Shown piece after piece: positions 57,715-64,000 of a stretch of 64,000 bases of DNA. The stretch is from assembly GCF_000719135.1 (NCBI RefSeq), contig NZ_JOEK01000007.1, forward strand, positions 62,001-126,000. Reading direction: 5' to 3'. A program made the translations under genes and the position numbers. The first letter of the stretch is position 1; each line of letters begins with the position of its first letter. Under the pieces are notes generated by a model. The model saw only the letters and a list, made by a program, of their open reading frames with translations. It did no database searches and had not been told where the DNA came from. Source of the stretch: Streptomyces avicenniae (GTDB lineage Bacteria; Actinomycetota; Actinomycetes; Streptomycetales; Streptomycetaceae).

Positions 57715-60423
57715 ATGCCCGCCAAGAAGCCCAGGCGACGCGGTCGTCTGCTTGTGATCGCGCTCGTCGTCATGCTCCTGGCCGGTCTCGGCTACGGCGC
57801 GTACTGGGGTGTCAGTACCGTGCGAGCCTCCTACCCGCAGGTGTCGGGGGAACTCGCACTCGACGGACTCTCGGGACCGGTCACCGTGGAGCGTGACGCG
57901 AACGGCATCCCGCAGGTGTACGCAAGCACGCCCGAGGACCTGTTCCGCGCGCAGGGATACGTGCAGGCGCAGGACCGGTTCTACGAGATGGACGTACGCC
58001 GCCACATGACGGCAGGGCGGCTGTCGGAGATGTTCGGCGAGGACCAGCTGGAGACCGACGCGTTCCTGCGCACCCTCGGCTGGCACGCTATCGCCCAGCA
58101 GGAGTGGGACCAGGAGATCTCGGAGGAGACGCGGGCCTACCTCCAGGCGTACTCCGAGGGCGTGAACGGCTATCTGGCGACGCACAGCGGGGCCGAGCTG
58201 TCCCTGGAGTACGCGGCGCTCGGCTTCGTCAACGACTACCAGCCGGAGGAGTGGACCCCCGTGGACTCGCTCGCCTGGCTGAAGGCCATGGCGTGGGACC
58301 TGCGCGGCAACATGCAGGACGAGATCGACCGGGCGTTGATGGGCCAGCGGCTCTCCCCCGAGCAGATCGAGGACCTGTACCCGGACTACCCGTACGGGAC
58401 GAGCACCCCGATCGTCGAGGAACCGGGAGACAACACGGAGGAGTTCCCGCCCGTCGGCGAGGACCTGGGGACCATGGGCGCGACGGAGGCGCTGGAGGGC
58501 GCCTCGACGCAGCTGGGCGCGCTGTCGCAGACGCTGAGCGAGCTGCCGGGCCTGCTGGGCCCTGAGGGCAGCGGCATCGGCTCGAACTCGTGGGTGGTCT
58601 CCGGGGAGTACACGACGAGCGGCGCGCCGCTCCTCGCGAACGACCCGCACCTCTCGCCGTCGCTGCCCGGCATCTGGTACCAGATGGGGCTGCACTGCAC
58701 GGAGCTGAGCGCGGAGTGCCCGTACGACGTGTCGGGCTTCACCTTCTCCGGCATGCCGGGGGTGATCATCGGCCACAACCAGTCGATCGCCTGGGGCATG
58801 ACCAACCTGGGCGCGGACGTCACCGACCTGCGGCTGGAGAACCTCAGCGACGGGAACTACCTGCGCGACGGCGAGGAGATCCCGTACGACACGCGCTCCG
58901 AGACGCTGAAGGTCGCGGGCGGCGAGTCGCGCGAGATCACCATCAGATCCACGGAGAACGGGCCGATCATCTCCGACCGCCTCGACGAGCTGTCCCTCGT
59001 GGGCGACAGCGCGCCGGTGGACCAGTCGGCCCCCGACCGCGGCGACGGCTACGCGGTCTCCCTCACCTGGACGGCGCTGCGGCCCTCGAACACGATGGAC
59101 GCCGTGTTCGCGCTCGACCGGGCGACCGACTTCGACGAGTTCCGCGCCGCCGCCCGTGACTTCGCCGCGCCGTCGCAGAACATGATCTACGCCGACACCG
59201 AGAACAACATCGGCTACCAGGCGCCGGGCGACATCCCGGTACGCGGCGAGGGCGACGGCCGCTACCCCGCGCCCGGCTGGGACTCGTCCTACGACTGGGA
59301 GGACGCGTACGTCCCGCAGGACGACCTCCCCTGGGAGGAGAACCCCGAGCGCGGCTACATCGTCACCGCCAACCAGGCCGTCATCGCTCCGGAGGACGAC
59401 GCGAACGACGTCTTCCTGACCGAGGACTGGAGCTACGGCACGCGCAGCAACCGCATCGGGGAGCTGCTGGCGGAGAAGATCGCCGACGGCGGCAAGATCT
59501 CCCTCGGCGACATGCAGGAGATCCAGCTCGACAACCAGAACGCGATGGCGGAGGAGCTGGTCCCCTACCTGCTGGACATCGACGTGTCCGACCCCTACGT
59601 CCGCGAGGCGCAGGAGTTGCTGGAGGGCTGGGACTTCAGCCAGGACGCGGACTCACCCGGCGCCGCGTACTTCAACGCCGTGTGGCGCAACCTGCTGAAC
59701 CTCGCCTTCGGCCAGAAGCTGCCCAAGGAGCTGCGTGTCGAGGACCAGTGCCTGCGCGTCTCCCCGACCGACGACGCGGCGCCGCCCGACGACCTGACGG
59801 GCCGTCCCAGGACCGTCCTCGAATGCGGCGAGCGGTCCCCCGAGACGGCGCAGCCTGACGGCGGCGACCGCTGGTTCGAGGTCGTGCGCGGGCTGCTCGA
59901 AGACCCGGAGAACGCGTGGTGGCAGTCCCCGGAGACCGCCGACCAGCCCGCCGCCGCGAACCGTGACGAGCTGCTCGCCCGCGCCCTGCGCGACGCCCGC
60001 TGGGAGCTGACGGCCGAGCTGGGCAAGGACGTCAGCACCTGGAGCTGGGGCCGTCTGCACCGCCTGATGCTGAACAACCAGACGCTCGGCACGGAGGGCC
60101 CGGGGCCGGTGCAGTGGCTCCTCAACCGCGGGCCGTGGAACCTCTCGGGCGGTACGGACGCGGTGGACGCCAGCGGCTGGAACGCGGCGGGCGGCTACGA
60201 GATCACCTGGGTGCCGTCCATGCGGATGATCGTCAGCCTGGACGACTTCGACGAGTCGCTGTGGATCAACCTCACCGGCGCGTCGGGGCACGCCTACCAC
60301 GCCAACTACACGGACCAGACGGACCTGTGGGCGCGGGGCGAGTACCTGCCGTGGGCCTACGGCCGGGACGCGGTCGGCGAGGCGTCCGCGCACACGCTGG
60401 AGCTACGCCCGAGCGGGGGGTGA
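57715..60423 (+). CDS. Penicillin acylase family N-terminal nucleophile hydrolase
   Basis: The 902-residue precursor has an N-terminal signal anchor (basic 'AKKPRRRGRLLV', then 'IALVVMLLAGLGYGAYWGV') and the S45 penicillin-acylase layout: alpha subunit to about residue 289, then the autocatalytic site 'GIGSNSWVVSG', with Ser290 as nucleophile after Gly289, and a large beta subunit. 'GVIIGHNQSIAWGMTNLGAD' and 'PSQNMIYADTENNIGYQAPG' are family motifs. The beta-lactam acylase or acyl-homoserine-lactone acylase choice is not decidable. AAGGA precedes ATG 57715. Confidence 0.94.
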   Translation: MPAKKPRRRGRLLVIALVVMLLAGLGYGAYWGVSTVRASYPQVSGELALDGLSGPVTVERDANGIPQVYASTPEDLFRAQGYVQAQDRFYEMDVRRHMTAGRLSEMFGEDQLETDAFLRTLGWHAIAQQEWDQEISEETRAYLQAYSEGVNGYLATHSGAELSLEYAALGFVNDYQPEEWTPVDSLAWLKAMAWDLRGNMQDEIDRALMGQRLSPEQIEDLYPDYPYGTSTPIVEEPGDNTEEFPPVGEDLGTMGATEALEGASTQLGALSQTLSELPGLLGPEGSGIGSNSWVVSGEYTTSGAPLLANDPHLSPSLPGIWYQMGLHCTELSAECPYDVSGFTFSGMPGVIIGHNQSIAWGMTNLGADVTDLRLENLSDGNYLRDGEEIPYDTRSETLKVAGGESREITIRSTENGPIISDRLDELSLVGDSAPVDQSAPDRGDGYAVSLTWTALRPSNTMDAVFALDRATDFDEFRAAARDFAAPSQNMIYADTENNIGYQAPGDIPVRGEGDGRYPAPGWDSSYDWEDAYVPQDDLPWEENPERGYIVTANQAVIAPEDDANDVFLTEDWSYGTRSNRIGELLAEKIADGGKISLGDMQEIQLDNQNAMAEELVPYLLDIDVSDPYVREAQELLEGWDFSQDADSPGAAYFNAVWRNLLNLAFGQKLPKELRVEDQCLRVSPTDDAAPPDDLTGRPRTVLECGERSPETAQPDGGDRWFEVVRGLLEDPENAWWQSPETADQPAAANRDELLARALRDARWELTAELGKDVSTWSWGRLHRLMLNNQTLGTEGPGPVQWLLNRGPWNLSGGTDAVDASGWNAAGGYEITWVPSMRMIVSLDDFDESLWINLTGASGHAYHANYTDQTDLWARGEYLPWAYGRDAVGEASAHTLELRPSGG

Positions 60424-60433
60424 CACGCCGGGA

Positions 60434-60464
60434 ACCGGGGGACGGGCCCGCCCGTTCCCCCGGT
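60434..60464 (+). terminator. Terminator after penicillin acylase gene
   Basis: An imperfect stem of about 13 bp with one bulge (60434-60446 with 60451-60464) lies 11 bp after the stop codon. Confidence 0.6.
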
Positions 60465-60521
60465 GTGTCCGGTACGTCCCCCTCCCGCGGGGAGGCGGCC
60501 GGACGCCCGGCCGCCGACCGT

Positions 60522-61160
60522 TCAGCCCGCCGCGCCCCCGGACCGCCCGCCGGGGAAGCGGAGGACCTCCTCGGGGGTGACGGCCGCGTGGACGAGCTGG
60601 TCATGGGGTTCGCGCGGCAGTTTCGCGACGACCTCGTGGCCGTACACCAGGGCCACCAGCGCAGGACGCCTGCCGGACGCCGCCAGCCGGGCGAGCGCCC
60701 GGTCGAAGCTGCCGCCGCCGCGTCCCATGCGGACGCCACGCCGGTCCACGGCGAGGCCGGGCAGCAGGATCGTGTCCACCTGTGTCACGGCGTCTGGGCC
60801 GAGGCGCGGGCCGCCCGGCTGGAGCAGCCGGATGCGTCCGGCGTGCTCGGCCTCGACCAGCCGCTCGCGGCCCTCGTACACGGCCCAGTCCAGGTCGTCG
60901 TCGGGGAGCAGCACCGGCAGCAGGACGCGGACGCCGCGTCCGGTGAGCGCCGTCAGCAGCTCGGCCGTCCCTGGCTCGCTGCCGACCGAGACGTACGCGG
61001 CGACCGTGGACGCGCCGGACACCTCCGGCAGTTCAAGGGCGCGCCCGGCGAGGGCGCGGGCCGCCTGGGCGATCTCGTCGTCCGCCATCGCCGCCCTGAC
61101 CGCCAGCAGATCCCGCCTCACCACCCGTTTCAGCAGCGCGGCTTCCTCCATGCTCCCCAC
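60522..61160 (-). CDS. 5-formyltetrahydrofolate cyclo-ligase
   Basis: The 212-residue enzyme converts 5-formyl-THF to 5,10-methenyl-THF with ATP. Family signs are 'KRVVRRDLLAVRAAM', 'VLLPVLLPDDDLDWAVYEGR', 'ILLPGLAVDRRGVRMGRGGG' (the nucleotide-binding glycine-rich loop) and 'PHDQLVHAAVTPEEVLRFPG'. GTG 61160 or ATG 61151 may be the start. It is divergent from galU, as in other Streptomyces. Confidence 0.94.
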   Translation of the reverse strand: MGSMEEAALLKRVVRRDLLAVRAAMADDEIAQAARALAGRALELPEVSGASTVAAYVSVGSEPGTAELLTALTGRGVRVLLPVLLPDDDLDWAVYEGRERLVEAEHAGRIRLLQPGGPRLGPDAVTQVDTILLPGLAVDRRGVRMGRGGGSFDRALARLAASGRRPALVALVYGHEVVAKLPREPHDQLVHAAVTPEEVLRFPGGRSGGAAG

Positions 61161-61282
61161 CCACTCCCTTCACATATGCTCCCGTCTTCCACACATTCAG
61201 CCGAAGACCAAACCCGCGCATAACATGACGTTCATCCGCAAAGTACTCGGTCCACGCACACTAAATGGATAAAGTGACCGGC

Positions 61283-62194
61283 ATGACGTCACCACGCCCC
61301 CGGATCAGCAAGGCTGTCATTCCCGCCGCCGGGCTCGGCACACGGTTCCTCCCCGCCACCAAGGCCACGCCCAAGGAAATGCTGCCGGTCGTCGATCAGC
61401 CGGCCATCCAGTACGTGGTGGAGGAGGCGACGGCGGCCGGGCTGACCGACGTGCTCATGATCACCGGGCGCAACAAGCGGCCTCTCGAAGACCACTTCGA
61501 TCGCAATTACGAGCTGGAGGACGCCCTCCGCCGCAAGGGCGACGACGAGCGCCTCTCCCGCGTCCAGGCGTCCACGACGCTGGCCACCATGCACTACGTC
61601 CGCCAGGGCGACCCGAAGGGCCTCGGCCACGCCATCCAGTGCGCCGCGCCGCACGTCGGGGACCAGCCGTTCGCCGTCCTCCTCGGCGACGACCTGATCG
61701 ACCCCCGCGACCCCCTCCTCACCATGATGATCGACTGCCAGGCCGAGCACGGCGGCAGCGTCATCGCGCTCATGGAGGTGGACCCCGAGCAGATCCACCT
61801 CTACGGCTGCGCCGCCGTCGAGCCCGTCACCGACCGCGTCATGCGCGTCACCGGCCTGGTCGAGAAGCCCGACACCGCCGACGCGCCCAGCAACCTCGCG
61901 GTCATCGGCCGCTACGTCCTCCACCCGGGTGTCTTCGAGGTCCTGGCCAAGACCCCGCCGGGACGGGGCGGCGAACTCCAGCTCACCGACGCCCTCCAGG
62001 CCATGACCGGCGACTCGGCGCTCGGCGGCCCGGTGCACGGCGTCGTCTTCAAGGGACGCCGTTACGACACGGGCGACCGGGGCGACTATCTTCGGGCCAT
62101 CGTCCGTCTCGCCTGCGAACGCCCCGACCTCGGCCCCGGCTTCCGGTCCTGGCTGCGCACGTACGTCACCGAGGAGATGCCCGGCCTTGACTGA
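61283..62194 (+). CDS. galU: UTP-glucose-1-phosphate uridylyltransferase
   Basis: GalU makes UDP-glucose, the partner substrate of the gal genes at the left end of the window. The 303-residue protein has 'KAVIPAAGLGTRFLPATKAT' (nucleotide-binding), 'PKEMLPVVDQPAIQYVVEEA', 'LMITGRNKRPLEDHFDRN' and 'VFKGRRYDTGDRGDYL'. ATG 61283 is the usual start; GTG 61274 or ATG 61265 are in frame but unsupported. It overlaps moeA by 8 bases, so galU and moeA are co-transcribed. Confidence 0.96.
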   Translation: MTSPRPRISKAVIPAAGLGTRFLPATKATPKEMLPVVDQPAIQYVVEEATAAGLTDVLMITGRNKRPLEDHFDRNYELEDALRRKGDDERLSRVQASTTLATMHYVRQGDPKGLGHAIQCAAPHVGDQPFAVLLGDDLIDPRDPLLTMMIDCQAEHGGSVIALMEVDPEQIHLYGCAAVEPVTDRVMRVTGLVEKPDTADAPSNLAVIGRYVLHPGVFEVLAKTPPGRGGELQLTDALQAMTGDSALGGPVHGVVFKGRRYDTGDRGDYLRAIVRLACERPDLGPGFRSWLRTYVTEEMPGLD

Positions 62195-63461
62195 CACCTG
62201 GTCCGTCGATGAGCACCTGAGCGACATCCTCGCGGCCGTCACGCCGCTGGAACCCCTCGCCCTGCCGCTCCTCGACGCCACCGGCTGCGTCCTCACCGAC
62301 GACATCACGGTCCCCGCGCCGCTGCCCCCCTTCGACAACAGCTCGATGGACGGGTACGCCGTACGGACGGCCGACGTGGAGGGCGCGAGCGCGGAGTTCC
62401 CCGCCGTCCTCACCGTCGTCGGCGACATCGCCGCCGGGCACGGCGAACTGCCCGCCGTAGGACCGGGGCAGGCGGCGCGCATCATGACCGGCGCGCCGCT
62501 GCCGCCCGGCGCGCAGGCGGTCGTACCCGTCGAGTGGACCGACGGCGGGCTCGGCGGCGGCCCGGCCGACATGATGCCGTCCGTCACCGGCGGCGAGGTC
62601 CGCGTGCTGCGCCCGGCCCACGCCGGGCAGCACATCCGCACCCGGGGAAGCGACGCGCGCCCCGGGACCGTCGCCCTCACCGCCGGTACGGTGCTCGGCC
62701 CCCCGCAGCTCGGCCTGCTCGCCGCCACCGGCCACGCCACGGTCACCGTACGGCCGCGCCCGCGCGTCGTCGTCCTGTCCACCGGCAGCGAACTGGTGCC
62801 GCCCGGCAGACCGCTGACACCCGGGCGTATCCACGACTCGAACAGCTACCTCCTCACGGCCGCCGCCCAGGACGCGGGCGCCGTCGCCTTCCGCACCACC
62901 GCCGTCGCCGACGATCCCGTCTCCCTGCGTACGGCCCTCGACGACCAGCTCGCGCGCGCCGACGCAGTCGTCACCAGTGGGGGCGTCAGCGTGGGGGCCT
63001 ACGACGTGGTGAAGGAAGCGCTCACCGGCACCATCGACTTCCGCCGCCTCGCCATGCAGCCTGGCAAGCCGCAAGGCTTCGGCCTCCTGGGGCCCGGCCG
63101 CACACCCCTGTTCGCCCTGCCGGGAAACCCCGTCAGCGCCTACGTGTCGTTCGAGCTGTTCGTGCGACCCGCGCTGCGTGCCATGGCGGGGCACGCGCCC
63201 GACACCCTGCGGCGGCCACGCACCACGGCACGTCTCGTTACGGACGGAACGCTGGGGTCGCCGCCCGGAAGGCGCCAGTTCCTGCGCGCCGCCTACACCG
63301 CGCCCGCTACGGGCGAGCGACTGGGCACGGTACGCCCGGTCGGCGGCAGTGAGTCGCACCTCGTGGCCGCGCTCGCCCGCGCCGACGCCCTGATCGAGAT
63401 CCCCGAGGACGTGACGCACGTGGCCGCCGGGGCGGAGCTGACGGTGCTGCTTCTGAACTGA
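62187..63461 (+). CDS. moeA: Molybdopterin molybdenumtransferase
   Basis: MoeA inserts molybdate into adenylylated molybdopterin. The 424-residue protein has 'PLPPFDNSSMDGYAVRTAD', 'MTGAPLPPGAQAVVPVEWTD', the MoCF-domain 'RVVVLSTGSELVPPGRPLTP', 'VVTSGGVSVGAYDVVKEAL' and 'LPGNPVSAYVSFELFVRPAL'. The start is TTG 62187, ten bases after GAGGAG inside galU. Runs into moaC after 17 bp. Confidence 0.95.
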   Translation: MTDTWSVDEHLSDILAAVTPLEPLALPLLDATGCVLTDDITVPAPLPPFDNSSMDGYAVRTADVEGASAEFPAVLTVVGDIAAGHGELPAVGPGQAARIMTGAPLPPGAQAVVPVEWTDGGLGGGPADMMPSVTGGEVRVLRPAHAGQHIRTRGSDARPGTVALTAGTVLGPPQLGLLAATGHATVTVRPRPRVVVLSTGSELVPPGRPLTPGRIHDSNSYLLTAAAQDAGAVAFRTTAVADDPVSLRTALDDQLARADAVVTSGGVSVGAYDVVKEALTGTIDFRRLAMQPGKPQGFGLLGPGRTPLFALPGNPVSAYVSFELFVRPALRAMAGHAPDTLRRPRTTARLVTDGTLGSPPGRRQFLRAAYTAPATGERLGTVRPVGGSESHLVAALARADALIEIPEDVTHVAAGAELTVLLLN

Positions 63462-63478
63462 GCAGGGGGGTACCGTTA

Positions 63479-63964
63479 ATGCTCATGAGTACCCCTCATC
63501 TCACCCATCTCGACGGCACGGGCGCCGCACGGATGGTGGATGTGACAGACAAGAACGTCACCAACCGCACGGCGCGCGCCACCGGCCGCGTCCTCGTGGC
63601 GCCCGAGGTGGTGGAGCTGCTGCGCGGGGAGGGCGTCCCCAAGGGCGACGCACTGGCCACCGCGCGCATCGCCGGGATCATGGGGGCCAAGCGCACCCCG
63701 GACCTGATCCCCCTGTGCCACCCGCTGCCCGTCTCAGGCGTGACCGTGGACCTGCGGGTCACGGACACCGCCGTCGAGATCTCCGCCACGGTCCGCACCA
63801 CGGGACGCACCGGCGTCGAGATGGAGGCGCTGACCGCCGTGAGCGTCGCCGCGCTGACCCTCGTGGACATGGTGAAGGCCGTGGACAAGGCCGCCGTCAT
63901 CACGGACGTGCGGGTCGAGGAGAAGTCCGGCGGCGCGTCCGGCGACTGGAGCCGCGCCCGGTGA
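63479..63964 (+). CDS. moaC: Cyclic pyranopterin monophosphate synthase
   Basis: MoaC works with MoaA in the first step of molybdopterin synthesis. The 161-residue protein has 'LTHLDGTGAARMVDVTDKNV', 'AGIMGAKRTPDLIPLCHPLP' and 'TVRTTGRTGVEMEALTAVSV' with 'LVDMVKAVDKAAVITDVRVE', the complete MoaC core. ATG 63479 has a six-G tract eight bases upstream; ATG 63485 is also in frame. Overlaps the next gene by four bases (GTGA). Confidence 0.96.
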   Translation: MLMSTPHLTHLDGTGAARMVDVTDKNVTNRTARATGRVLVAPEVVELLRGEGVPKGDALATARIAGIMGAKRTPDLIPLCHPLPVSGVTVDLRVTDTAVEISATVRTTGRTGVEMEALTAVSVAALTLVDMVKAVDKAAVITDVRVEEKSGGASGDWSRAR

Positions 63965-64000
63965 CCGTCTACCGCGCCCTCGCGCTCACCGCGTCCAACC
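63961..64000 (+). CDS. Start of MoaB/MogA-type molybdenum cofactor gene (partial)
   Basis: Only 13 codons are present (GTG start at 63961, 'MTVYRALALTASN'). The beginning and the position after moaC match the MoaB/MogA molybdopterin adenylyltransferase gene that follows galU-moeA-moaC in Streptomyces. The rest lies beyond the window. Confidence 0.75.
   Translation, partial: MTVYRALALTASN

Noticed and set aside
1..64000. CRISPR array, insertion sequence or prophage
   Set aside because: No regularly spaced direct repeats, transposase, integrase or phage structural genes were seen anywhere in the window.

Overview
The window comes from a high-GC actinobacterium, almost certainly Streptomyces or a close relative. 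Third codon positions are nearly all G or C, GTG starts are common, and several markers point to the same group: a DUF5753/DUF397 pair, an LPFR-type small protein, a HrdD-type sigma factor, an ergothioneine cluster, and a galTEK operon followed by a response regulator. I saw no CRISPR array, insertion sequence, prophage or replication origin. Apart from the tRNA neighbourhood the region reads as ordinary chromosome.

Layout. 1-3.5 kb: end of galT, then galE and galK (Leloir pathway), then a NarL-type response regulator. 3.5-9.8 kb: single genes (acetyltransferase, two luciferase-like monooxygenases across the window, a Mut7-C RNase-like protein, a methyltransferase) and a divergent XRE-cupin regulator / Asp-Glu racemase-family pair with two identical 16-bp palindromes between them. 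9.9-12.2 kb: DUF397, XRE-DUF5753 and GPP34-domain genes with two large hairpins in one spacer. 12.5-26 kb: a D,D-carboxypeptidase with a very acidic N-terminal arm, a LysR regulator, an HNH lipoprotein, Ohr, two drug-efflux-type MFS transporters, a stand-alone LigD-type phosphoesterase domain, and small proteins. 26-31 kb: a coiled-coil/Mrr-nuclease/TerD fusion protein and a large tetratricopeptide-like protein of unknown role. 31-32.3 kb: tRNA-Arg(CCT), flanked on both sides by about 600 bp without a convincing gene and with a 21-bp inverted repeat beside it.

32.3-40 kb is an iron-siderophore transport locus arranged as two units, each preceded by a DmdR/IdeR-type iron box. The first holds a two-gene ABC exporter-fold pair plus a substrate-binding lipoprotein; the second holds two FecCD permeases and an ATPase. 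The two exporter-fold ATPase domains are degenerate in complementary ways, so together they form only one complete ATP site. 40-45.4 kb: a hydrolase, then egtA-egtB-egtC-egtD for ergothioneine (egtE is not here). 45.5-48.2 kb: an M20 amidohydrolase and a stand-alone SEDS protein.

48.6-64 kb: hrdD behind a textbook sigma-R promoter, a TetR regulator with an MFS exporter, an acetyl-CoA-synthetase-like fragment fused to a short acidic protein, mscL, a SAF/CpaB-like protein, mtnP with an FmdB-type zinc-ribbon protein, a CPA1 K+/H+ antiporter that probably starts with CTG, a penicillin-acylase-family N-terminal hydrolase, a formyl-THF cyclo-ligase, galU, moeA, moaC and the first codons of a moaB/mogA-type gene. 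Themes of the window are redox and iron homeostasis (Ohr, ergothioneine, sigma-R control of hrdD, siderophore uptake), sugar-nucleotide and molybdopterin metabolism, and cell-envelope enzymes.
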